From CAWKEY01 sp963848675 (GTDB taxonomy: Bacteria > Pseudomonadota > Gammaproteobacteria > Methylococcales > Methylomonadaceae), in the NCBI GenBank assembly GCA_963848675.1, contig CAWKEY010000051.1, positions 1-30,458 on the forward strand: a DNA stretch of 30,458 nt, in the 5' to 3' direction. Position 1 is the first letter of the stretch; the number at the start of each line of letters is the position of its first letter. Both the position numbers and the translations under genes were made by a program. The notes under the pieces were generated by a model. It was not told where the DNA came from. It saw only the letters and a program-made list of their open reading frames with translations, and ran no database searches. Below, in pieces: positions 8,297-14,983 of this stretch.

Positions 8297-9892
8297 TCAT
8301 GCGGCTATTTTTACCTCCTGAATAAGCCGGTCAATTGCTTGACTAGCCTGTACGAGAACTCGAGGTGCATGTCTGGCTTCTAGCGGATGTTCGATGGCAA
8401 GCGCAACGCTGAAAAACCGGGCCTCGGCTCGGGTGAAAAAAAGGCTGATCCGTACGCCATCTTCAGTGATGCGGTAGCGATTGGAATGCGGCTGGCGCTC
8501 GATCAAACCATGTAAGCGCAGCCGTCTGAGATCGTAGGTCATCCTGCCTTGTGAGTAAGCGCCAGGTTCTTGGCCGAGCAGCTCTGCCACCTTGTTGCGA
8601 AGGTCTGCATTGCGAAAGCCTTCAGGCAACAGTTCGAACAAGCATAAAGCCTGCATCAAAGCCAGTACCCGGGGATCGCCAAACGGAAGTGCGCTGGCCC
8701 GTTGTTTTTCCTTGACGATAGGTTGAACCACCGCGTTAAACTTTTCTTTGCCGATCGAACAGTCATGGCTGAGAGTTTGGACGTTGAGTAAACGACGGTT
8801 GGCTGAAAAGCCGATCTCCCGCAGGGCGGGCAGATTGCACAGCTTACGTCCGATGGCAAAATCGTAGGTGTCATTAATGGTGGTTTCGGTGCGCAGCGCC
8901 CGGCCTTCTTTATGGTACTGTTTGATCTTGGTATGCTTGTATTGTGCGTACAGCGATGGCACGACGCCTTCGGTCAGTACCCGTGTCCGAAAACGACTAG
9001 GCGTCCTTCTGGTCACGCGCCGATTGAAGATCAATTGCACCTGATCAGGCCTGCCAATATCCAAGTTCTCGCGAATCACTTCTTCAAAGAATTGACGTCC
9101 CGTGCGGGGAAAGTCGAGCACCTGAGTCAGTGAAAATTCCGCCTGGAGAATCGACAATTCATAGCGGTAACCCGCTGCACGGTCTTCGGGCCGGAAAGGA
9201 TGGGGCAAGCGGGCGAGCCACTTACGGAACACCGCTTCGATTTTTTCGCTATCGAGCGAATCGCAGAGTGCTTGTAAGCGCGCAGGGTTCTCGCAGGACA
9301 GCACACCATTATCCAAGGCTTCGAAGGCAATGTCTTCTTTGCTTAATTGGCGCTTGACCCATTCATGACCATTGATGCAGACCTTGACGGCATAAGGAAA
9401 GTAAGCACAAAATTTGATGAACAGCGGGCCGAAGTCTTCGTCCAGCAGGTAGAAGTAATAATGGTTCGGTAATGCCGTGCCTCGGCTGATCCAGGGATAG
9501 GATTTTCCGGTCTCGGCGTTACGCTTATGAATCGTCCTGAACACAGCGGCTTTTTCCTGGGCCTTACCAATATACAGCACCCCTTCGGTAAAAGAGGCGC
9601 GCGCCAGGTATTCCTGGGTCAACTCGTCTTTGCGTTGTTTTTTATCAAAGGCGACCAAATCAACGTGCTGCTCTTTGGCAAACACCTCTATGGCATGGAC
9701 AAACGCCTTGGACAACGGCGAGATCACCGCCGTCGACGCAATGGGGAAGCCCAAATGCTTGCGCACAAAATGGACGAAACCGCCTTCAGTCTGAAGCTCC
9801 GGCACATAGCCATTAAGATACATTCGATCAATGCCTTCGACTTCCAGCATCACATGTTTTTGGATTATTTCGGCAACGTTTTGAGATACCAT
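8297..9892 (-). CDS. Uncharacterised 531-aa mobile-element protein (possible novel transposase)
   Basis: The intact ORF starts MVSQNVAEIIQKHVMLEVEG. I recognise it as a widespread type of unannotated protein found among mobile DNA, but I know of no assigned function. Visible parts are a basic/acidic segment with DLVAFDKKQRKDE near residue 80, LDEDFGPLFIKFCAYFPYAV near 155-175, KVCINGHEWVKRQL, a basic middle region (NRRVTRRTPSRFRTRV), and a C-terminal winged-helix-like segment (YDLRRLRLHGLIERQPHSNRYRIT, roughly residues 445-470). No standard DDE, HUH or recombinase motif is obvious. The GGAG ribosome binding site nine bases before ATG 9892 lies within an inverted repeat, as in some transposase genes. 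It sits inside an element with inverted ends, so transposase or accessory transposition protein is an inference. Confidence 0.6.
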   Translation of the reverse strand: MVSQNVAEIIQKHVMLEVEGIDRMYLNGYVPELQTEGGFVHFVRKHLGFPIASTAVISPLSKAFVHAIEVFAKEQHVDLVAFDKKQRKDELTQEYLARASFTEGVLYIGKAQEKAAVFRTIHKRNAETGKSYPWISRGTALPNHYYFYLLDEDFGPLFIKFCAYFPYAVKVCINGHEWVKRQLSKEDIAFEALDNGVLSCENPARLQALCDSLDSEKIEAVFRKWLARLPHPFRPEDRAAGYRYELSILQAEFSLTQVLDFPRTGRQFFEEVIRENLDIGRPDQVQLIFNRRVTRRTPSRFRTRVLTEGVVPSLYAQYKHTKIKQYHKEGRALRTETTINDTYDFAIGRKLCNLPALREIGFSANRRLLNVQTLSHDCSIGKEKFNAVVQPIVKEKQRASALPFGDPRVLALMQALCLFELLPEGFRNADLRNKVAELLGQEPGAYSQGRMTYDLRRLRLHGLIERQPHSNRYRITEDGVRISLFFTRAEARFFSVALAIEHPLEARHAPRVLVQASQAIDRLIQEVKIAA

Positions 9893-9898
9893 GGCAGC

Positions 9899-10002
9899 GG
9901 ACTCCGTTGGCTTTTTTGATGTTAACCTTTATAGGTCTGATCGCTCGGCGATCGAATACCGGGCGTGGCAACTTTACCATACTTGGCGCGCTAACGGAGT
10001 CC
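9899..10002 (-). promoter_or_regulatory. Inverted repeat sequestering the ribosome binding site of the 531-aa gene
   Basis: On the transcript of the minus strand, GGACTCCGTT (10002-9993) can pair perfectly with AACGGAGTCC (9908-9899). The second arm contains the GGAG ribosome binding site nine bases before the ATG at 9892. A smaller palindrome (GATCG/CGATC near 9942-9956) lies in the loop. A transcript entering from outside would fold and hide the site, while one starting inside the loop would not. IS10 and IS50 use this design to block expression from read-through transcription (established). Its use here is inference. Confidence 0.55.
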
Positions 10003-10067
10003 ATCCAACTTCAATTCACCGCCACCCATGACTCGTTGGTCTGAGGCGGAGCCTCGTTAGATTTGGG

Positions 10068-10739
10068 TTAGGATTGCTGACCGGTGAACCTGGCGTCGGC
10101 AAGACCGTTGCTTTACGTCACCTCACTCAGGGACTCAACCCGCAACGCTAGCTGACCATTTACCTTGCTGAAACCGATTTCGGCCGCACCGATCTTTACC
10201 GCAGCTTGGCTATGGCGCTCGGACTTGAGCCTGCCTAACGGCGGGCCCAGCTTTGGCGGGATATTAAGGCCCATATCCAGGAATTGGCTGATAATAAACA
10301 ACTGTTACTGGTGTGGATCATCGACGAAGCGCAGAATCTACCGCCTGAGTTTTTCCGAGACTTCCCCGCCTTTCTGAACTTCGCTTTCGATTCCCGAGAA
10401 CTGATGACCGTTTGGCTGGTTGGACATCCCAGCCTTGCTCATGCCCTCAGTCGAGCACCCTATGCAGCCCTGGCTGGGCGCATCCAGGTTCGTCTACAAC
10501 TGATGCCGGTCATCGAACGCGAACGCTTTGCCGAATTGATTACCCATGCGCTCAAAGCCGTCGGCTGCCAGCACACCCTGCTGGCCGATTCCGGCATGGA
10601 GTTGCTACGACAGGCATCGCAAGGCTTGCCGAGGCAGGCCGGACGCATCCTGAAAACCGCTCTGCAGATGGCCGTTCCCAAAGGCCTGAATCATCTTCCC
10701 GATGACCTGCTGCAACAAGCCATTGAGGCCTTACGATGA
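10068..10739 (+). pseudogene. ExeA/TniB-like AAA+ ATPase, 3' fragment with two stop codons
   Basis: The ATPase body resumes here: Walker A GEPGVGKT at about 10086-10106, then YLAETDFGRTDLYRSLAMAL, Walker B LLLVWIIDEAQNLP, the sensor-type segment TVWLVGHPSL and a C-terminal lid with LPRQAGRILKTAL. Two in-frame stops interrupt it: TAG at 10149-10151 after NPQR and TAA at 10236-10238 after LGLEPA. Together with the insertion at 6098 this makes the gene dead three times over. The stop TGA overlaps the ATG of the next gene, keeping the operon layout. Confidence 0.88.
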
Positions 10740-10936
10740 TCATCGATATTGATATGGAAACCCTCTTTCCTGAAGGACTTTCCGACGAAGCCATCAGCGC
10801 CATCAGTGATGTTCTAGCCGAGATAGCCATGCAGTGGGAAAGCAAGCACTACCACCAACTGAAACGATTTCGTGAGCAACAACAGATTGATTTCTGTGAT
10901 CCCTTAAAGCCTTGGTGCAGGGATAACCTGGCCTGA
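10736..10936 (+). CDS. Small 66-aa protein, last gene of the multi-gene transposon
   Basis: It overlaps the ATPase stop by four bases (ATGA at 10736-10739), so it was co-translated with it. The protein begins MIIDIDMETLFPEGLSDEAI, has one predicted amphipathic helix (AISDVLAEIAMQWESKHYHQ) and ends DFCDPLKPWCRDNLA. I recall similar small ORFs behind ExeA-like ATPases in related elements, without an assigned function. Intact as written. A role as an accessory factor of the transposition complex is a guess from its place in the operon. Confidence 0.65.
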   Translation: MIIDIDMETLFPEGLSDEAISAISDVLAEIAMQWESKHYHQLKRFREQQQIDFCDPLKPWCRDNLA

Positions 10937-11012
10937 AATCCTGTATTTTGTCTCGCGCTGTCTTCGGGGTGTGTACCGCCGATGATAGCGTGGGTCAATC
11001 TGCGTTGGCCCA

Positions 11013-11060
11013 CCTCAAATAGGGAGGGACGAATCACCTTGAATAATGCGGGACGTAACA
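11013..11060 (-). repeat. Right end: two tandem 24-bp repeats
   Basis: Read inwards from 11060, the right end holds two adjacent 24-bp units, 11060-11037 and 11036-11013. They match at 17 of 24 positions. Both start TG, both have CGTCCC at positions 6-11 and both end AGG. The arrangement resembles the paired transposase-binding sites of Tn7-like and Tn5053-like transposons and suggests an ordered nucleoprotein complex at the ends. Confidence 0.65.
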
Positions 11061-11315
11061 GTTAAAGCCCAAGGATAAGCCCTGAAAAGAAGACGATTCA
11101 ACACCCGTATCAACCTGAACCCGAGCAAAGCCTGTGGCTGGTTCATGAGCAACGGACTTGCAGGGAGTCTGTAATTTGCGTTTCCAATAACTAAATTTGT
11201 GAGCGCACAGCTCCTGCTGACGATAGTAGCCGGCTTGAGATAAACCAGAGGCTTGCCACTGCGCGATATGATGTTGCCAAAAGACATTGTCGGTGGTGCT
11301 TTCTATTGTTGCCAT
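11061..11315 (-). pseudogene. IS66 accessory protein TnpA, truncated
   Basis: From ATG 11315 the protein reads MATIESTTDNVFWQHHIAQW, then SGLSQAGYYRQQELCAHKFSYWKRKLQ, the helix-turn-helix region of IS66 TnpA. It continues GFARVQVDTGVE and QGLSLGFN before entering the transposon end, where the frame reads CYVPHYSR and stops. IS66 TnpA is normally only slightly longer than what remains (about 100-130 aa). It needs TnpB and TnpC for transposition, and these are absent. Confidence 0.72.
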
Positions 11316-11399
11316 TGGATATTCCCAGAGTAGTTAACGTTGGGAAAGTCTGACATTACCAGGGGGAGGTGTGAATGACGTCGAGAATTAAGCGCTTAC
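11061..11399 (-). mobile_element. IS66-family remnant (left end and start of tnpA)
   Basis: Read on the minus strand, the remnant begins GTAAGCGC at 11399, matching the GTAAGCG start typical of IS66 ends (family knowledge), followed by a leader and the first gene. It is cut at 11060 by the end of the multi-gene transposon. The rest of the element (tnpB, tnpC) is not on the other side of that transposon, where the BLUF gene lies instead. Confidence 0.65.
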
Positions 11400-11509
11400 G
11401 AAAATAGCGTCAAAGCGAGCCCGACCAATTTCAAACGCGAGCCGTTACGCTTACCGGTTGCTTTTGACACGATCCCAAATAATAATTGACCCTCATTCCA
11501 GGCACTGAG

Positions 11510-12307
11510 ATGCATGGAATTTCTGTTCAACTACTACCATTCGAAAAAATGTTACCCAACTCCAGGCAACACGAGCCGTTTTCTGTATTCATTGCTGATA
11601 ACAACGGCACCACACCCGTTTTATTAAAAAGCCACAGCCCTGATGTCGTTTGGGCTAAAGATCAGCAAGAAATTTGTTTACTCATTCAAACCATTGTCTT
11701 CAAGCTTATCCTGCTTGATTTGAACAGCTGCGATTTAGGCCTTATCAAGCTTATAAAAGAACCAGATTGTGTCAATAAACTGACGCCGGTCATCGGCTTG
11801 ATTGATACCTCGGGGAACTTCACAAAAAACAGCATTATCGCTGCAGGATTTGATGATTGTCTGACTACGCCCCTAACGGCAGAACACGTCAATGAGCTTT
11901 TCGATCTCTGGCAAATTGCAGGGCACAATCTTGACGCTTTAGCGTATGTTGAGGTTATGCTGCGTAAAACCCGCAATAACCGGACTCTCACATTAACCAT
12001 TTTGCATAAACTGTTCGAAGAATTGCCGCATCAAGTTGCCGCTATAAACGAGGCCTTAACAAACAATCAATACACTGTTGCCGAGGCAGTCACGCATAAA
12101 CTGCATGGTTCGGTGAGTTTGTGCGGTTTTACAGATATGGGAAAATCGGCGGATGCGCTGGAAAATTGCTTAATAAAGAGGGATTATCAAGCCGTGAATT
12201 CGCATTTCCTGCTGTTACAACAACGCATTTTAAACTTTACCCGCAATGAGCCGGTGATACTGGCCCATCTCAAAAACGTGCCTGACCAAAACACAAAAAG
12301 CCCATGA
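11510..12307 (+). CDS. Degenerate receiver domain plus HPt domain protein
   Basis: From ATG 11510 the product is 265 aa; an upstream TTG at 11486 is in frame and neither start has a strong ribosome binding site. The N-terminal half looks like a receiver domain: VFIADNN as an acidic strand end, ILLDLN with D70 as phospho-acceptor, and IAAGFDDCLTTPLTAEHVNE, where the conserved Lys before Pro is replaced by Thr. The C-terminal half is an HPt domain with VTHKLHGSVSLCGF, the expected phospho-His being H196. Such proteins act in phosphorelays. No kinase is next to it, and it begins just after the IS66 remnant, so it may be the tail of a former hybrid kinase. Its end overlaps a terminator. Confidence 0.7.
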   Translation: MHGISVQLLPFEKMLPNSRQHEPFSVFIADNNGTTPVLLKSHSPDVVWAKDQQEICLLIQTIVFKLILLDLNSCDLGLIKLIKEPDCVNKLTPVIGLIDTSGNFTKNSIIAAGFDDCLTTPLTAEHVNELFDLWQIAGHNLDALAYVEVMLRKTRNNRTLTLTILHKLFEELPHQVAAINEALTNNQYTVAEAVTHKLHGSVSLCGFTDMGKSADALENCLIKRDYQAVNSHFLLLQQRILNFTRNEPVILAHLKNVPDQNTKSP

Positions 12308-12319
12308 CAAGGGCTTTTT
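12295..12319. terminator. Terminator between the REC-HPt gene and fimV (probably bidirectional)
   Basis: AAAAAGCCC, a 7-base loop, GGGCTTTTT. It has A and T tracts on both sides, so it can end the rightward REC-HPt transcript and the leftward fimV transcript, which converge here. The stem includes the last codons of the REC-HPt gene. Confidence 0.8.
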
Positions 12320-12339
12320 ATAGTGGCTATGAATAGGGT

Positions 12340-14940
12340 TTATTTCAACTCGTTCAGTATCGTTTGTGCCACCTTTTGTTGTTCAGCACTGCCTTTTATT
12401 ACAACATCCTCGACAATACTTTTAGCGGACTCCGCATCACCCATATCAATATAGGCTTTTGCAAGATCCAATTTTGTTTCAAATTCATCCATATCGGTCA
12501 GATCAAAAACTCCAGTCTCGCCACCCTGTTCATCGGCTGGCACTTTTGTCCCCGCAACGGGATTATTAAGATTTAGATCAAAATTAAAATCAAAATCACT
12601 GTCGAAAGAGTCGCTGCCAAAATCCGCCGCCAGGTCAAAGTTGCTATCATCACTCAAATCGATAGCTTTAAAACCTTCTTCGGCATTTTCTGCAGCGCTT
12701 ATATCCAGCAAGTTGCTCTGTTTAGATTCCTTATGTTTTAAAGGCACATCAAAATCAAAGCTTTCAAATTCCTCTTTAGTTTCTGCAGCGGCAGAGATAG
12801 CTTTTTCGGCTGGTTTTGCTTGAAATGAACTAAGGTCAAAATCGATAGTATCGTTATTACCTTGCTCATCTTCACCCAAGTCATCTTCGATTTCAAACGA
12901 GTTTAGATCGAAATCCAATTCATTATGCTTCGCTTCGAGGGCTTCGTTGGCAGCGGCCCCGTTTAAATCCTCCTCAAAGCCAGCAAGATTCATTTCATCA
13001 TCTTCGTTTAGCTCTAGGCCATCACTTTGCGCCGCAGCCACAAAAGCATTTACCGCTGCAGCGTCAATTTTCTGGCTTTTTTTCATTTCATCACTAAAAA
13101 ACAAGTCAGAATCAGGACACAGCTCACGACCCATTTCAGCGACTTTTGTCCAAAACTCGGCCTGCTCATTTTTGCCGGCCGCGGCTAATTCATTGGCATA
13201 GGTTTCAAAAGCCTTTTTATTTTCGTTAGCGTAAAAAATCTCCAGCAATTTCAACTTGCATTCATTACGATCAGGTTGATCTTTAATGGCTTGCCGGATC
13301 AGATCTTCGGCTTGTTGATAACGGCCATAAGCCAAATACACATCCGCCTCGGAAATCGGATCGATTTCACTCTGATTGGTATCAAAGGCATCAAAATCGC
13401 TAGGCGTAAATTCACTTAAAAAAGAACTTTCCCCGACCGCCTCAACGCCGTATCCAGAAGGCGCATCGGCTTTCGGCGGGGTAAAGTTATCTGCTGCTTC
13501 TTTGATATTGAGCATGCTGGAAGCGAACATGCTTTCGGCACTGGTTTCCTCTTCAACCTTACGCTTGCGCCACCATAGCCAGCCCAATAACGATAAAATG
13601 CCGACACCTGCGGCACCGACATTCATGAAATAAGTATTATCCGTCGAGGACTCGTCCTGAACTGCCGGTTTCTCGACGGGCTTAGGTTGCGGCTGCACTT
13701 CGGGCTGAGTTACCGGACGGACGGCCTCAACAACTTTATCTGCAGTAGCCGGTTGCACTACTTGGGCGCCATCAGCAGACGGTTTTGCCTGAGACTGATT
13801 CTGTAAAGCCGACAATTGCTGATCTTTTAAAGCCAGCATTTTTTGCATTTCCGCCAACTGTGCTTCAAGGGCAGCCAGTCTATTCTGCGTAGCAGCATCC
13901 GTCGCTGCATTGCTTGTTGCAGCCGCGCCACTTTTTTCCGGCGTCTGCGCCGCTTGCTCGGAAGCAGTGGCTGGCTTTTCTGATCCTGTTTTATTCTCGG
14001 CGACTGCCTGCTCGGTTCCAGGCGCTATAACTGTATTGTCTGCAACCGTTGTCTCTGCGGGCGCGGCCAGGGTGAGCTGATTATCCACGACTGCGTCCTT
14101 AACGACTGCTGCTTCCGGCGACGACGCAGTTTCAACCGGGGCCGGAAGCTCACGGTTTTTCCAGACTGCGGTTTGCCGATTAAATTCAGCTAGCGCCTGT
14201 TTCCTTGACAATTTTATAATGACTTCTTTTTCCGGAATTTTTAGCGTCTTCCCCGCCATCAGCGCATTGACATTGTCTTTATAGAAAGCACGAGGATTCG
14301 CCTGGTAAAGCGCAATCATCATTTGCTCGACAGAGACATCACGATGCCTGCTGGTCCTTTCTGCAACTTTCCAGAGTGTATCGTTTGGCCGTGTTGGGCC
14401 ATATGCACTGGCATTTTCGGCGCTCCGCTGAGCTTTTGCTACAGGTCTTGATACCGCTTCACGCTGGGGAACATACGCTGCTTCAGATTCATAGCCTTGC
14501 GCCTGGGCAACCACCGGAATAGTAGCCTGCCTGTATGTTGCCGGCGGATCAACCAAAACCGTGAATTGACGATACAGAGTGCCTTTGGGCCAACTCACTT
14601 CCAGCAAAAAATCCAGAAAAGGCTCTTTTAAAGCCTCATGTGAGCTCAGCCTTATAACATTGCCGGAACGTTCGAACTTTATCTTTGTCAGGAATGAGGA
14701 CCATGGCACGCCCGCCTCGTCAAATTTATCCGGCGGGGCCAAATTGACCTTGATGTTGGCAGCGTCCTCACCCCCCGAAAGCACCAACGCAATTTCAGCA
14801 TTTAAATTTTGATTAAGCGCTGAGTGCAATTTAATACCGCCAACCCCTAACGGATGCGCACTGACGGGAGCCAGTAAGGATACAACCGCTAAAGTTCTAG
14901 TTAAATTGCGCACGTTGCTCTTCTTCACAATAGTCACCAC
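12340..14940 (-). CDS. fimV: FimV/HubP-type polar peptidoglycan-binding protein
   Basis: FimV/HubP is an inner-membrane scaffold for polar proteins and type IV pili in gammaproteobacteria. The 866-aa product has a signal peptide (about 1-29, VVSLLAPVSA), the FimV N-terminal block LGVGGIKLHSALNQNLNAEI (31-50), and a LysM domain at about 183-236 (NDTLWKVAERT to LMAGKTLKIP). A short coiled coil follows (353-384), then a Pro/Ala-rich linker and one membrane segment (about 437-457) ending WWRKRK. The long cytoplasmic part is very acidic, with repeated DFD/FDLN motifs, and ends in a TPR-like C-terminus (KLDLAKAYIDMGDAESAKSI). The start is GTG 14940 with AAGAGA upstream; GTG 14928 is an alternative. 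It follows asd on the same strand after 43 bases, the common order in this group. Confidence 0.92.
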   Translation of the reverse strand: MVTIVKKSNVRNLTRTLAVVSLLAPVSAHPLGVGGIKLHSALNQNLNAEIALVLSGGEDAANIKVNLAPPDKFDEAGVPWSSFLTKIKFERSGNVIRLSSHEALKEPFLDFLLEVSWPKGTLYRQFTVLVDPPATYRQATIPVVAQAQGYESEAAYVPQREAVSRPVAKAQRSAENASAYGPTRPNDTLWKVAERTSRHRDVSVEQMMIALYQANPRAFYKDNVNALMAGKTLKIPEKEVIIKLSRKQALAEFNRQTAVWKNRELPAPVETASSPEAAVVKDAVVDNQLTLAAPAETTVADNTVIAPGTEQAVAENKTGSEKPATASEQAAQTPEKSGAAATSNAATDAATQNRLAALEAQLAEMQKMLALKDQQLSALQNQSQAKPSADGAQVVQPATADKVVEAVRPVTQPEVQPQPKPVEKPAVQDESSTDNTYFMNVGAAGVGILSLLGWLWWRKRKVEEETSAESMFASSMLNIKEAADNFTPPKADAPSGYGVEAVGESSFLSEFTPSDFDAFDTNQSEIDPISEADVYLAYGRYQQAEDLIRQAIKDQPDRNECKLKLLEIFYANENKKAFETYANELAAAGKNEQAEFWTKVAEMGRELCPDSDLFFSDEMKKSQKIDAAAVNAFVAAAQSDGLELNEDDEMNLAGFEEDLNGAAANEALEAKHNELDFDLNSFEIEDDLGEDEQGNNDTIDFDLSSFQAKPAEKAISAAAETKEEFESFDFDVPLKHKESKQSNLLDISAAENAEEGFKAIDLSDDSNFDLAADFGSDSFDSDFDFNFDLNLNNPVAGTKVPADEQGGETGVFDLTDMDEFETKLDLAKAYIDMGDAESAKSIVEDVVIKGSAEQQKVAQTILNELK

Positions 14941-14983
14941 AGTCTCTTACCGCGAACAGCCAAATATTACGGATAAGCTTAGA

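Larger units (their letters stand above)
6098..10067 (-). mobile_element. Inner element inserted in the ATPase gene; carries the 531-aa protein
   Basis: The ATPase coding sequence stops matching after TTAG (6094-6097) and resumes at TTAG (10068-10071), so TTAG is a probable 4-bp target duplication. The inner termini form a 12-bp inverted repeat with 10 matches: CCCATATTTAAC at 6098 and CCCAAATCTAAC read inwards from 10067. The intact gene inside is the 531-aa protein on the minus strand. An IS1634-family copy fills the left arm. I infer that the 531-aa protein element inserted first and IS1634 later. Two independent side-by-side insertions remain possible. Confidence 0.6.
3775..11060 (+). mobile_element. 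Multi-gene DD35E/AAA+ transposon (DUF6431-like, transposase, ATPase, 66-aa protein)
   Basis: The outer boundary is set by TGTTACGTC at 3775-3783 and its exact inverse at 11052-11060, giving TG...CA termini as in the retroviral-integrase-type transposases (Tn7/Mu/Tn5053/IS481 superfamily). Both ends carry longer related repeats. Genes all on the + strand are a cysteine-rich protein (3949), an rve-type transposase (4619), an AAA+ ATPase (5971, split) and a small protein (10736). About 3.97 kb of inserted DNA (6098-10067) lies in the ATPase, so the original element was about 3.3 kb. No matching duplication is seen: the 5-bp flanks are ATCTT on the left and GTTAA on the right. No TniQ-like or resolvase gene is seen. 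Confidence 0.75.

Noticed and set aside
11013..11036. Inner right repeat (ending CA at 11036) as the true transposon boundary
   Set aside because: Its nine end bases differ from the left end at two positions, whereas TGTTACGTC ending at 11060 matches exactly, so the outer copy is the better boundary.
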